In this document: positions 54,156-63,889 of the stretch, piece by piece
Layout of the letters: each line of letters begins with the position of its first letter
Numbering within the stretch: position 1 is the stretch's first letter
Assembly (NCBI GenBank): GCA_938011325.1
Contig: CALLUD010000012.1
Location: forward strand, 124,001-188,000
DNA: 64,000 nt
From: an uncultured Spartobacteria bacterium
GTDB lineage: Bacteria > Verrucomicrobiota > Verrucomicrobiia > Chthoniobacterales > JAATET01
Direction of reading: 5' to 3'
Made by a program: the position numbers and the translations under genes
The notes under the pieces: generated by a model
Database searches by the model: none
Told to the model about the DNA's origin: nothing
The model's input: the letters and a program-made list of their open reading frames with translations, nothing else

Positions 54156-54737
54156 ATGGATTCCCTCGCTCGCGCCCGCGAATTGATCGACGCCGCCCAC
54201 ACCGCCGACCCGAAGCGTGCGCCCGATGGCCGTCCCGCCGAGCTTGCCTACGCGGATGAAATGGAAAAGTGGGTCGTGCGACTGGTGCCGGATGCTTCGC
54301 CGCTCCTGCGCCTCGCCGCGCGTTGCCAGCACCTCGAGCGCTGGACCGTTCCGCGGGATACGTTTCCCGAAGGCCGCCCGGGCTACCTCGCGTGGCGCAG
54401 GAGCCTTTATCAAAAGCAGGCCGATCGCGCCCGCGAACTCCTGCTCGAAGCGGGAGTGCCGGAGGCCGATGCCGCCGAGGTCGCGAGGTGGATCGCGAAG
54501 GAAGGGCTGATGAAAAATCCCGGCACGCAGGCGCTGGAGGATGCAGCGTGCCTTGTTTTCCTCGAAAAGGAAATCGGCAGCTTCGCCGCGCAGCACAGCG
54601 AATACCCGCGCGAGAAGTTCGTCGGCATTCTCAAGAAGACGTGGCGGAAAATGACGCCCGCCGCGCAGAACGCTGCGCTGGGGCTCGAATTGCCTGCGGA
54701 GATTGCGGAGCTCGTGCGCGACGCGGTGGGCAGCTAG
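54156..54737 (+). CDS. DUF4202 family protein
   Basis: A 193-residue soluble protein. The pattern A-R-E-L-I-D-A-A-H-T-A-D-P, then E-L-A-Y-A-D-E-M-E-K-W-V, L-A-A-R-C-Q-H-L-E-R-W-T-V-P-R and P-G-Y-L-A-W-R-R belong to DUF4202, with conserved acidic residues and His as in an HD-like helical fold. The function of the family is not established. The ATG at 54156 is preferred; a longer frame runs through the preceding gene. It is convergent with alaS (17-base gap). Confidence 0.88.
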   Translation: MDSLARARELIDAAHTADPKRAPDGRPAELAYADEMEKWVVRLVPDASPLLRLAARCQHLERWTVPRDTFPEGRPGYLAWRRSLYQKQADRARELLLEAGVPEADAAEVARWIAKEGLMKNPGTQALEDAACLVFLEKEIGSFAAQHSEYPREKFVGILKKTWRKMTPAAQNAALGLELPAEIAELVRDAVGS

Positions 54738-54754
54738 CGCTGCTGGCGTAACCG

Positions 54755-57661
54755 TCAGCTCAGCAGTCGCTCGGCCTCGCGCAGAGCTTCGTCGATTTTC
54801 GAGGGATCCTTGCCGCCGCCGCGGGCGTTGTCGGGACGGCCTCCGCCCTTGCCGCCGACGATCGGGGCGATTCCCTGGATCAGCCTGCCGGCCTGGATTT
54901 CCTTCGTGCGTGCGGCGGACACGGTGGCGACGAGAGCGACATTGCCATTCGAGCTGCCGCAGAGCACGACCACGCCGTCGAACCGGCCCTTGAGCGCATC
55001 GGCGACCGCCTGCAGGTAATCGCCATCGGCATCGCCGAGGTTTTCGAGAATCGCAGGGGCCTTGAGACCCGCGCTGCGCACCTTGTCGAGCAGCTCCGTG
55101 GCGACGCTTGCGGCCTGCTGCCGCTTGAGGGTGGCGAGTTGTTTCTCGAGAGCCTTCTGCTGCGCGAGCAGAGCCTCGAGCTTCTTCTCCATTTCGGTCA
55201 CCGGCGCATTCAACGTGCCGGCGAGCTGCGAAAGACGGTCCATGTCGGCACGCGCGCTCTCGTAGGCGGGCAATCCGGCCACGGCTTCGATGCGTCGCAC
55301 GCCGGCGGCGATTGCCGACTCCGACACGATGCGAAACACGCCGATCTCACCGGTCGCGCGGGTGTGCGTGCCGCCGCAAAGCTCCATGGAATAGCCGTCG
55401 AGTTCTTCGGGGCGGCCTCCAATCTGCACGACGCGGACGACATCGCCGTATTTGTCGCCGAAGAACTGCATGATGTCGGGGCGCGTCTTCACCTCGACGT
55501 AGGGAACCTCGCACCACGTGACGCCGGCGTTTTCGAGGATGCGCTCGTTGACCAGTCGCTCGATGTCGCGAACCTGCGCCGGCGTGAGCGCTGCGCTGTT
55601 GAAGTCGAACGTCAGCTTGTCCGGTCCGACAAACGAGCCCTTCTGCGTTGCCTCGCGGCTGACGACCTCGTGCAGGGCCCAATGCAGCAAATGCGTGACC
55701 GTGTGGTGGCGCTGGATCGCCGCGCGCCTGGCGGCGTCCACATGCAGCGTGACCGATGCCGGCGCGGCGGGGATCGCCGATGGAACCTTGAGGTAAAAAG
55801 CGCTGCCGCGTTTGAGCGTGTTTGTAACGGGGTAGGTCTGGTCGCCGATCGTGATCGTGCCGGTGTCGCCGACCTGGCCACCCATTTCGGCGTAGAGCGG
55901 CGAGATGTTGACGACTGCAAACGTGTCGTCGTCCTTGTGAATGACCTCGAGGATCTGCGCGTCGGCGCTCAGCTGGTCGTAGCCGACGAATTCCGTCTCC
56001 GCCTCGATGGTCCGACCCTCGGCGGAAATCACTTCCTTCTTCTGCGCGGCGCGTGCCCGTTCGCGCTGCTCCTCCATCAGCGCTTCGAAGCCGGCGTGAT
56101 CGACCGCGAGCCCGCGCTCTCTCGCCATCAGGTCGGTGAGGTCGAGCGGGAAGCCGTAGGTGTCGTAGAGCTTGAAGGCGTCTTCGCCGGAAATCTGCGG
56201 CGTCGTGCTCAGCACCTTGCGCCACGCGCCGGCGAGCAATTCCGCGGCATCAAACGTCGCGACGGTCTCGCCGCCGCGTGAGAAGCTCACTTCCGCGACA
56301 TCGATTTCCTCGGGCGACCGGCCGGGCTCGGGGACGAAGAATGCCTCCGATTTCACGACCATCGCCATGCCATCGGCCTGGGCCGCGGTCGCAAGGGCGC
56401 GGGCGAACACCTCGCTCTCGAACATCTTGATGCCGCGATCAAGCGTCTTGTTGAACGCCTCCTCCTCCCGGCGAATGACCTCCTCGATGTGCTTCTGCTT
56501 GAGTCGCAGCTCGTGGAAGACATCGCCCATCGTGCGCGCCAGCACGTCGACGAGTTTGTAGAAAAACGGCTCGTGCAGGCCGAGCGTGCGACCGTAGCGG
56601 ACGGCGCGACGAAGAATGCGTCGCAGCACGTAATTGCGATCCGTGTTTCCCGGCTGAATGCCGTCCGCGATCGCGAAGCTCAGCGTGCGGATGTGATCCG
56701 CAATCACGCGGAACGCGACGTCCACGCGCTCCTGCTCGGTGTCGCCGGTCGATCCCGGCGCCGGGAGCGTGCTGCCATACTTCAGGCCGCTGATCCGCTC
56801 CAGCTCGTCGAAGATGGGGCGAAACACATCGGTCTCGTAGTTCGAGATCGTCGCACTCGCGAAGTCGGTGAAATTCTTCGTGCTCTGGATGATCGACGTC
56901 ACGCGCTCAAAGCCCATGCCCGTGTCCACGTGTTTCGCGGGCAGCGGCGAGAAGGTGCCGTCGGCATTCGCATTGTATTGGATGAACACGAGGTTCCAGA
57001 TCTCGATGCAGCGCGAGTCGCCGGCATTCACCAGCGAGCCCTTCGTATCGCCGGCGGGCGTGAGATCGACGTGAAGCTCCGAGCAGGGACCGCACGGGCC
57101 GGTGTCGCCCATCATCCAGAAGTTGTCCTTCTTGTTGCCGTTGACGATGTGAACGGCGGAGTCGAGTCCGGCTTTTTCGAACAGAGCCTTCCAGTGGTCG
57201 TAGGCCTCCTGGTCGAACTCGCCGGGGTCACCTTCGCCCGGCGCATAGACCGTCGCGTAAAGCCGCGCGGCGGGAAATCCCCAGCGCTCCACCACGAGCT
57301 CCCATGCCCACTGGATGGCCTCCTTTTTGAAGTAGTCGCCGAAGCTCCAGTTCCCGAGCATCTCGAAGAACGTGTGGTGATACGTGTCGAGACCCACGTC
57401 CTCGAGGTCGTTGTGCTTGCCGCCGGCGCGGATGCACTTCTGGGTGTCCGCGGCGCGCGTATCGAGGCCGGGAATTGCGTTCGCCCACTTCGAGACATCC
57501 GCCGTTTTCTGCCCGAGGAAGATCGGCACAAACTGGTTCATGCCCGCGTTGGTGAACAAAAGGTTCGGGCTGTCGGGCATCAGCGAACTCGACGGGACGA
57601 TGGTGTGCTGCTTCTCCCGGAAGAAATCGAGATAGGACTGGCGGATCTCGGCGCTGGTCAT
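54755..57661 (-). CDS. alaS: Alanyl-tRNA synthetase
   Basis: A 968-residue class II synthetase, longer than the usual 870-880. Landmarks are M-T-S-A-E-I-R-Q-S-Y-L-D-F-F at the start, F-T-N-A-G-M-N-Q-F, the aminoacylation core, the zinc-binding editing motifs H-x3-H (H-H-T-V-T-H) and C-G-G-T-H, and a C-terminal coiled-coil with an oligomerisation domain. An insertion of about 45 residues rich in charged residues, between the R-G-I-K-M-F-E helix and G-E-D-A-F-K-L-Y-D-T-Y-G, explains part of the extra length. A lipoprotein gene ends 37 bases upstream, so the two may be cotranscribed. Confidence 0.96.
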   Translation of the reverse strand: MTSAEIRQSYLDFFREKQHTIVPSSSLMPDSPNLLFTNAGMNQFVPIFLGQKTADVSKWANAIPGLDTRAADTQKCIRAGGKHNDLEDVGLDTYHHTFFEMLGNWSFGDYFKKEAIQWAWELVVERWGFPAARLYATVYAPGEGDPGEFDQEAYDHWKALFEKAGLDSAVHIVNGNKKDNFWMMGDTGPCGPCSELHVDLTPAGDTKGSLVNAGDSRCIEIWNLVFIQYNANADGTFSPLPAKHVDTGMGFERVTSIIQSTKNFTDFASATISNYETDVFRPIFDELERISGLKYGSTLPAPGSTGDTEQERVDVAFRVIADHIRTLSFAIADGIQPGNTDRNYVLRRILRRAVRYGRTLGLHEPFFYKLVDVLARTMGDVFHELRLKQKHIEEVIRREEEAFNKTLDRGIKMFESEVFARALATAAQADGMAMVVKSEAFFVPEPGRSPEEIDVAEVSFSRGGETVATFDAAELLAGAWRKVLSTTPQISGEDAFKLYDTYGFPLDLTDLMARERGLAVDHAGFEALMEEQRERARAAQKKEVISAEGRTIEAETEFVGYDQLSADAQILEVIHKDDDTFAVVNISPLYAEMGGQVGDTGTITIGDQTYPVTNTLKRGSAFYLKVPSAIPAAPASVTLHVDAARRAAIQRHHTVTHLLHWALHEVVSREATQKGSFVGPDKLTFDFNSAALTPAQVRDIERLVNERILENAGVTWCEVPYVEVKTRPDIMQFFGDKYGDVVRVVQIGGRPEELDGYSMELCGGTHTRATGEIGVFRIVSESAIAAGVRRIEAVAGLPAYESARADMDRLSQLAGTLNAPVTEMEKKLEALLAQQKALEKQLATLKRQQAASVATELLDKVRSAGLKAPAILENLGDADGDYLQAVADALKGRFDGVVVLCGSSNGNVALVATVSAARTKEIQAGRLIQGIAPIVGGKGGGRPDNARGGGKDPSKIDEALREAERLLS

Positions 57662-57698
57662 GGCGAAGCGATACAGACTGACGCCGCGTCGCGGGGAG

Positions 57699-58757
57699 TC
57701 AAGCCGACGGTGCCGGCTCGGGGATCAGATCGACCTCGCCCGCGTCCTTCAATTCGATCGTGCCCGGCGGGGCATCCGCGCCCTCCCGCACCTCGCCACT
57801 GAGCCCGTCCGTTACCCCGGAAAGGCGGATGGAGGGCCTCCGCGGCTTGCTGGTGAAGAATCGCGTGCCTTCGGGGGCGGAGAGGGTTTCGCCGAGGACG
57901 GCGCTCCAGGCGTATTCCCCGGAAGGGAGCTGCACGAGCTGGCCCACGAAGCGCGCGGAGGATTGCGGAGAGTTGCGATCGGTGAAGACGCCGCTGACCG
58001 TCTGATCCTGGTCAAGGCCCCGGGAAATGATCAATCGAATCGCCTGCGGGGGAGCATCGGGCTGCTTCAATTCGCCCTCGAAGGTCCTGCCGGTTTTCAG
58101 CCGGGCCCGCAGAATTTCCAGCGATCGCTCGGCGGCACGGCGACGCTCGGCGAGATAGTTTTCCTTCAATCCCTCGAGGCCGCCGACGATTTCCGCGAGC
58201 TGGCGCAGCGCACTGGCGTGCAGTTCGGAATTCTCGATTAGAACACCATCAGCCGCTTCCGGCGTGCCGCGATAGGACGCGGTGTTTTCGACCTCCTCGA
58301 TCTTCCAGGCTTCTCCTTCGCGGCGCAGCCGCAGGGTGACCATCGCCTCTTCCTCCGTGCCGGCTGGTTCCTCGACGCGCTTCACCTGCAGCTCGACGGG
58401 GGGCGATTCCTCGGTGATCGCCTTCCGCACGGCGTGGTCGGGCGGAAGGTTGGCCAGTGCCCATTGCCGCACCGCGCTGGCTCGCGCACGGATTTTTCGG
58501 CCCTCGGGATTGGACAGCCCGTCGTGGAAGGTGAACGTGGGCGTGGTCAGCCGATAGCGCGCCGATACCACGGTTGTTACGACGTCGTCCGATTCCCTCA
58601 CGAAGTGGAAGTTGTCGTCGATCGCCACCAGCTCGAAGTTCACCGGCGGGTTCGCGGTCACGAACTCCACGACCGCGCTCCGTCGCGTGTCGTGGCACGC
58701 GCTCAGCAGGCACGCGAGCGCGAGAAGGGTGAGTGAAGCGGCGGTCGATCGGGTCAC
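57699..58757 (-). CDS. Lipoprotein of unknown function
   Basis: A 352-residue lipoprotein from GTG 58757, signal ending L-L-S-A-C (C21). The mature part has a beta-rich N-terminal domain (F-E-L-V-A-I-D-D-N-F-H-F), an acidic helical region (about 180-220) and a C-terminal beta domain with S-G-V-F-T-D-R-N-S and S-I-R-L-S-G-V-T-D-G-L-S-G-E-V. I do not recognise the family. It lies between the DEAD-box helicase gene and alaS with 37-base gaps on either side, all on the minus strand. Confidence 0.78.
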   Translation of the reverse strand: MTRSTAASLTLLALACLLSACHDTRRSAVVEFVTANPPVNFELVAIDDNFHFVRESDDVVTTVVSARYRLTTPTFTFHDGLSNPEGRKIRARASAVRQWALANLPPDHAVRKAITEESPPVELQVKRVEEPAGTEEEAMVTLRLRREGEAWKIEEVENTASYRGTPEAADGVLIENSELHASALRQLAEIVGGLEGLKENYLAERRRAAERSLEILRARLKTGRTFEGELKQPDAPPQAIRLIISRGLDQDQTVSGVFTDRNSPQSSARFVGQLVQLPSGEYAWSAVLGETLSAPEGTRFFTSKPRRPSIRLSGVTDGLSGEVREGADAPPGTIELKDAGEVDLIPEPAPSA

Positions 58758-58794
58758 CCGTCTAAGTATTCATGAGCGCCGGAAGATGACAAAC

Positions 58795-60456
58795 TCAGTC
58801 GCCGTCGGGCACGAAGACTGCAAGCTTGCGGCCCTTGAACTTGATTCCGCCAAGCTGGGTGACCACCGCGTCGACGCAATCATCGGCAATGTCGACAAGC
58901 GTGTGTTTCGGGAAAATGTGGATGGCGCCGATCGCGTCGCGGGGAATGCCGGTCACGCCGATGATGGTGCCGACAATGTCCGCGGGGCGCACGTTGCTGA
59001 GACGGCCGGCGGTGAAGACAAGTCGTGTCATCCCGGGTTCGTCGGAGACATCGCCCACCTCGCGTCGATCGTTCTTCCGCCGCTCCGGCTTTCCACGCTC
59101 CTCGAATCCGCGGGATTCCTTGCGTTCACGGGATGGCGGGATGTCTTCCGCCTCGCCGCCGCGCGCGGATTCCGCGCTGAGCAAATGGAGCAGAGCACTG
59201 GCAATGTCCGTTGGCGCATGCCCCTGGTCGAGGAGCCGGTCGATCAAATTGTCCCGTCGCACGTAGTCGCCCTTTTCAAGCGTTTCGCGGAGCAGCTCGA
59301 AAGTCTGGTTCGTCCGCTTTTCCTCGACCTCCTCGAGGGATGGCACGCGCTCGCGACGAATGCGCCCTTTCGTGAGACGGATCATGCCCTCGAGCTTCCG
59401 AATCTCGCGACCGGCGACAAACGTGATCGCGCGCCCGCTGCGACCCGCGCGACCGGTGCGCCCAATGCGGTGCACGTAGTCCTCGCCGTCCTGCGGCAGG
59501 TCGTAGTTGAAGACGACTTCGATGTCCTCCACATCCAGACCTCTCGCCGCAACGTCGGTCGCGACGAGAAATTCCACCTTGCGATCCCGAAAGCGCCGCA
59601 TCACGCGCTCGCGCATTGCCTGCGTCATGTCGCCATGCAGCTTGTCCGCCATGTAGCCGCGCGCGACGAGATGCTCGGCAAGTTGATCGCACATCATCTT
59701 CGTGGCGCAGAAAATGATGGCCAGTTTCACGTCCTGAATGTCGATGATCCGGCACAACGCCTCGAGCTTCGAGCGGCGATCGACCTCATAGTAAACCTGG
59801 TCGATGGCCGGCATGGTGAGCGCTTGCGGCTCGATGCGGATGCTCTTCGGGTCGCGCGTGTAGTTGCGAATCAACTCCTGGATCGCACGCGGCAGCGTGG
59901 CGGAAAACAGCACGGTCTGCCGGTCCTCGGGAGCCTCGCTGAGGATTGCCTCGATGTCTTCGCGGAAGCCCATGTCGAGCATGCGGTCCGCCTCGTCGAG
60001 GACGATCATTTCCAGCGCGTCGAGCCGGAGCGTGCCGCGCTCGAGGTGATCGATCACCCGGCCCGGCGTGCCAATCACGATCTGCGCGCCATTTTTCAGC
60101 CCGCGAATCTGCCGGTCGTAGGACGCGCCGCCGTAGATGGGCAGCTCGCGCACGCCGCGTTTGAAGGCCGCGAGCTTGGCGACCTCCTCGGCGACCTGCA
60201 CGGCGAGCTCGCGCGTCGGGCACAGGATCAGCACCTGGGTGGCGTTGGAGCCGGGATCGACCTTCTCGATTGCCGGAATCGCAAATGCGGCCGTCTTCCC
60301 GGAGCCGGTCTGCGACTGCCCAATCAAGTCATGCCCCGCCAGGAGAGGCGGGATCGCGGCCGACTGAATCGGGGAGGCCTCCTCGAAGCCCATGCGTTCG
60401 ATTGCTTTGAGGATCTCCGGCGACAATCCGAGTTCCGGAAACGGTTTCTTTTCCAT
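58795..60456 (-). CDS. DEAD-box RNA helicase (CsdA/DbpA-type)
   Basis: A 553-residue helicase. Both RecA-like domains are complete: Q motif in G-F-E-E-A-S-P-I-Q, motif I Q-T-G-S-G-K-T, motif II D-E-A-D, motif III S-A-T, and motif VI H-R-I-G-R-T-G-R-A-G. A basic/acidic linker (E-R-K-E-S-R-G-F-E-E) leads to a C-terminal RNA-binding DbpA-like domain (about 480-553). Such helicases help ribosome assembly and RNA turnover, often at low temperature. The ATG at 60456 is chosen because the family starts near E-K-K-P-F-P-E-L-G; the longer frame upstream has no support. The lipoprotein gene follows after 37 bases. Confidence 0.93.
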   Translation of the reverse strand: MEKKPFPELGLSPEILKAIERMGFEEASPIQSAAIPPLLAGHDLIGQSQTGSGKTAAFAIPAIEKVDPGSNATQVLILCPTRELAVQVAEEVAKLAAFKRGVRELPIYGGASYDRQIRGLKNGAQIVIGTPGRVIDHLERGTLRLDALEMIVLDEADRMLDMGFREDIEAILSEAPEDRQTVLFSATLPRAIQELIRNYTRDPKSIRIEPQALTMPAIDQVYYEVDRRSKLEALCRIIDIQDVKLAIIFCATKMMCDQLAEHLVARGYMADKLHGDMTQAMRERVMRRFRDRKVEFLVATDVAARGLDVEDIEVVFNYDLPQDGEDYVHRIGRTGRAGRSGRAITFVAGREIRKLEGMIRLTKGRIRRERVPSLEEVEEKRTNQTFELLRETLEKGDYVRRDNLIDRLLDQGHAPTDIASALLHLLSAESARGGEAEDIPPSRERKESRGFEERGKPERRKNDRREVGDVSDEPGMTRLVFTAGRLSNVRPADIVGTIIGVTGIPRDAIGAIHIFPKHTLVDIADDCVDAVVTQLGGIKFKGRKLAVFVPDGD

Positions 60457-60725
60457 GGCGGACCGTAGAACGCTTTTTGCGACCTGCCCAGCGAAACCCC
60501 GCCCGTTGTTTCGGGTTCCTTGATGGAGCTTCGGGCCCGCTCCCGCACCTTCATGTCCGAATCGGTGCTGTGGCGGGCGGTGTGGCCTGAAAATTGCGTG
60601 CTTTACCAGTGAAAAAGAATGAGGAACAGCAGCATTGCTACGACAGCGCGTGCCGGCGTTGGGAAATTCTGGGGAATTGTTTACCATTGTGGCCGGCGCT
60701 GGTATGCGTGTGCGGGTTCCCGCTT

Positions 60726-62468
60726 ATGAGATCGCTCCCCATCCCCTTTGTTGCCGCAATTGCCTTGTTCTCGATCGGAGCGGCCCACGCGGTATCCGAC
60801 GCGGCGGCGAACCGGATTCTCTCAACCCCGCCTACGAAGGAAATGCTCGCCAGTCCTCAGGCGGCAAAGGCACGCATCGCGGAGATCGACGAGATCATCA
60901 AATCGACGCCGACCCGGCAGGTCGAGTTCGAGGCCTACAAGATTCCGCTCCAGCGCGTGGTGGACAGTGCGGCTGCGAGGAGCCCTGTGGCGAAGGCCGA
61001 AGCGGAGGCGCAGCGCCGGTATTTGATCATCGTTCGTGCTCCTGAGGGAGTGATGCTTCTGCGTGTCGTGAACGCGAGGCAGCAGGGCGAGGCAATTGTT
61101 GTCGAGGATGTCGCCGGCCGGCGAAGCGTGTGGGATCGCAAGAGTGTCGTGGCGGCCATGTCGTGGCCGACCGACGAGGAGATCGCGAAGCTTTCCCCGG
61201 AGCAGGTGACGAAGTTGGTTGCGCGGTATCAAACGCATGCCTCGCTGAACAAACCGGTGCAGGCCGAGCTGCTCGCGGAGGCGGAGCGGATTGAAAAGAC
61301 CGCCGCCGCGGCGAGCGCCCAACCGACAGTCGACGAGCCGGATCAACTGCAAGCCTTCCTCTCCCGGGGGTTTGCCCCGTCGCCGACGATGCAGCCGAGG
61401 GAACTCGCGCAGCAATTGCTCGTTGCCGAGGAGCTGCGGAAGGCCCATCCCGAGGCGGTCGAGCAGATTGACTCGGTCGCGGTGCCAATGCGCGAGGCGC
61501 TCGAAAAGCTGTGGAGCGGCAAGGTCTTCGACGGCACGGAATGGATCGACGGACGCGAAGCGAAGAAGTTCGCCACGGCGGAGGAACTTCGCACCGCCCG
61601 CGAGGAACTCCAGAAGTCCTATCGCGCGGTGCTCAATGGCGGCGCGCTGACGAACGGGGGCGTGTGGTCGACCCTGCAATGGGCCTTTGGCATCTACGCG
61701 CTGGCGGTGCTCGTGGGAACGATCTGCCTGTTGAGCCGCGGCGGCATGTGGCGCGTCCTTGGTGTGTTGATTGTGCTGGGCGCGCTCGGGTGGGGTTACT
61801 TCCGGTTCAAGCCATTGTTCGAGCCCGCGCCGGCAATGGCGGAGGCTCCCGGGGGAGGCAATGCCGACGCGGCAATGGAGATCGTTCTCAACTCCGCCGA
61901 GGCGGAACTCGGAGCACCCCCGCGCGAGGAGAGCAAGCGCGTAAGGGTCGTCAATGAAGCCGACATCAATGCGTTCATCGAAGAGCGCGTCACGTTCAGC
62001 GATCCATCGCCCGAGCATGTCGTAACCCGCAAGGACCTGCAGGTTGCCCTCGAGGCCAATCGAGTCATCGTCGAGGAGCTGCTCGAGTGGGAGGGACGGA
62101 CGTTTCTGGTCCGCTACGACTTCCCGGCGGAGCCGCGGGTCAATGACCTCGTGCTCAAGGATCCCGCGGTGACGATCAACGGAGTGGCCATTTCCTCACG
62201 CGCCGCGCGGCCACTGGTCGAGAGCCTTGGCGAGGCGGTCGGCGCGGCCATGAAGGATGCCTACGTCCGCGCGACCTACCGACTTACGCGGGTGGATCCC
62301 GGCGCGCTCGAACTGACCGCCATGGCCAAGCCGTTGCCATCTCCGACACCGGCGCCAACTCCGAAGCCGACCCCGACTCCACGCCCGACGCCAGAGCCGA
62401 CCCCGACTCCCAAGGAGCAAAACATCTACGAAATGCTCGGGCTCGAAACACCGCCCGGCGAGGAGTAG
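60726..62468 (+). CDS. Membrane protein of unknown function with Thr-Pro linker
   Basis: A 580-residue protein. The signal peptide ends near A-A-H-A. A predominantly helical exported region (about 25-330) follows, with repeated charged helices such as E-E-L-R-T-A-R-E-E-L-Q-K. Then come two closely spaced membrane segments (L-Q-W-A-F-G-I-Y-A-L-A-V-L-V-G-T-I and V-L-G-V-L-I-V-L-G-A-L-G-W). The last 200 residues include a beta domain and a T-P linker before the end K-E-Q-N-I-Y-E-M-L-G. I do not recognise it. The ATG at 60726 opens the signal peptide; an upstream start in the same frame is not supported. Its 3' end overlaps convergent creC by 43 bases. Confidence 0.78.
   Translation: MRSLPIPFVAAIALFSIGAAHAVSDAAANRILSTPPTKEMLASPQAAKARIAEIDEIIKSTPTRQVEFEAYKIPLQRVVDSAAARSPVAKAEAEAQRRYLIIVRAPEGVMLLRVVNARQQGEAIVVEDVAGRRSVWDRKSVVAAMSWPTDEEIAKLSPEQVTKLVARYQTHASLNKPVQAELLAEAERIEKTAAAASAQPTVDEPDQLQAFLSRGFAPSPTMQPRELAQQLLVAEELRKAHPEAVEQIDSVAVPMREALEKLWSGKVFDGTEWIDGREAKKFATAEELRTAREELQKSYRAVLNGGALTNGGVWSTLQWAFGIYALAVLVGTICLLSRGGMWRVLGVLIVLGALGWGYFRFKPLFEPAPAMAEAPGGGNADAAMEIVLNSAEAELGAPPREESKRVRVVNEADINAFIEERVTFSDPSPEHVVTRKDLQVALEANRVIVEELLEWEGRTFLVRYDFPAEPRVNDLVLKDPAVTINGVAISSRAARPLVESLGEAVGAAMKDAYVRATYRLTRVDPGALELTAMAKPLPSPTPAPTPKPTPTPRPTPEPTPTPKEQNIYEMLGLETPPGEE
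62340..62411 (+). repeat. Low-complexity tract encoding a Thr-Pro linker
   Basis: About 70 bases encode S-P-T-P-A-P-T-P-K-P-T-P and further P-x-P units, the third such linker in the window. Confidence 0.75.
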
Positions 62469-63889
62469 GAGGACGCAGGCAGGCGCAGCGTCGCGACGGC
62501 GCCTCCGCCGGAGGCGTTCTCGAGATGGGCGCTGCCATCGTGAAGAAGGGCGGTCTGCCGCACGAAGCAAAGGCCGAGCCCGGAGCTCTTGCGCCCGGAA
62601 TCCGGGCGGGGAAGCGAATAGAAGCGATCGAAGACACGGGACAGTGCATAGTCGGGAATGCCCGGCCCCTTGTCGCGAACGGTGATCACGATCTCCCCGC
62701 CATCCGCTCGCGCCTCCACATCGATCGGCTCGGCCTTTGGAGAGAAATCGAGAGCGTTCTGCACGAGATTCCGGACCGCAGTCTCGAGCAGGAATTCGTC
62801 ACCCAGCGCGGGCAGCGGAGTCTTTGCGGTCAGATTCACGCTGGCACCGCGGGAGCGAACCTCGTCAACCACGCGCCGGACCACCTCGGCAACATCGACC
62901 ACCCGTGGATTTTCCAGTCGCCTCCGGGTTTCGAGGGACGACAGCGCGAGCAGTTGTTCGATGAGATTCTGCAATCGCGCCGATTCGGTTTCGATGTTTG
63001 CCAGAAACTGCCGGCGACGATCAGGCGGGAGACTGCTTTCCTGCAGCAACTCGCAGGCGCCGCGGATCGCTGCGACGGGGGTTTTCATTTCGTGGCTCAA
63101 CGTCTGCACGTAGGAGGCGACGTAGTTGCGATCCTCGAGCGCATCCCTCATTCGCTCCAGTGACTCGCCGAGAATGCGAAGCTGGCGCCCGGGCATTTTG
63201 GGTGGGGGAGGGTGTTCCCCGCGCGTGACCGCCTCCGCATATCGGGTGAGTCGCGCGAGCGGCTCGGTGACCCAACGGGAGAGCAGGAACCCGAAGAGGA
63301 GGAAGGCGGCGATGCCGGCGAGGCCGAGGGTGAGGATCTCGCGACGGGTTTCGGCGACGAAGCCGCGCAGACTGCGCTGGGGCTTGTAAACCGAGAGCAC
63401 GCCCACAATCTGCCCGTGCACAATCAACGGTGCCCCGACATACATCACCGAGGAGCCGGAATCCGACTCGTCCTCCCGCGTGGAGCGCGCGCCGTATTCG
63501 CCGGCAAGGGTGAGGCGGACGTCGTTGAAGAACGACAAGTCGGCGCCGACGCGTGTGGGCTGGCCGGAGTCAAAGATCACGATGCCGCGGTCATCGGTGA
63601 TGTAGGCGTCCATCGAGATGGATTCCTTGCGAAGCCCATAGATCGCGACATCGAGCTCACGGCGGGCGGCGCTTTCGATGCCTGGTCCCAGCGAATCGGG
63701 CAGGCGGCCGGATGTTTCCAGCTCGCGGGAAACGATTCCCGCCAGCAGCTCCGCGGCGTCCACCATCGGCTCCTCCGCGGCTTCCAGATACTGCCGCTCG
63801 ACGCGGTCGAGAATGGGATTGAGCAAAAAGTAGAGTCCGGCGAGGGCCAGAAGAACAAAGCCGGTGAGGATGCGCGAGGTGAGGCTCAC
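62426..63889 (-). CDS. creC: Sensor histidine kinase CreC
   Basis: A 487-residue membrane kinase from GTG 63889, which overlaps the preceding response regulator stop by four bases. A membrane helix (about 8-27), a periplasmic domain with A-Y-I-T-D-D-R-G-I-V-I-F-D-S and Y-V-G-A-P-L-I-V-H-G-Q-I-V-G-V-L, a second helix (about 187-208), a HAMP segment, a DHp domain with H266 in L-S-H-E-M-K-T-P-V-A-A, and an HATPase domain with G-L-G-L-C-F-V. The N-terminus and the adjacent creB match the CreBC system, which in enterobacteria responds to carbon metabolism. It has no receiver of its own. Its end overlaps the convergent gene by 43 bases. Confidence 0.9.
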   Translation of the reverse strand: MSLTSRILTGFVLLALAGLYFLLNPILDRVERQYLEAAEEPMVDAAELLAGIVSRELETSGRLPDSLGPGIESAARRELDVAIYGLRKESISMDAYITDDRGIVIFDSGQPTRVGADLSFFNDVRLTLAGEYGARSTREDESDSGSSVMYVGAPLIVHGQIVGVLSVYKPQRSLRGFVAETRREILTLGLAGIAAFLLFGFLLSRWVTEPLARLTRYAEAVTRGEHPPPPKMPGRQLRILGESLERMRDALEDRNYVASYVQTLSHEMKTPVAAIRGACELLQESSLPPDRRRQFLANIETESARLQNLIEQLLALSSLETRRRLENPRVVDVAEVVRRVVDEVRSRGASVNLTAKTPLPALGDEFLLETAVRNLVQNALDFSPKAEPIDVEARADGGEIVITVRDKGPGIPDYALSRVFDRFYSLPRPDSGRKSSGLGLCFVRQTALLHDGSAHLENASGGGAVATLRLPASSYSSPGGVSSPSIS

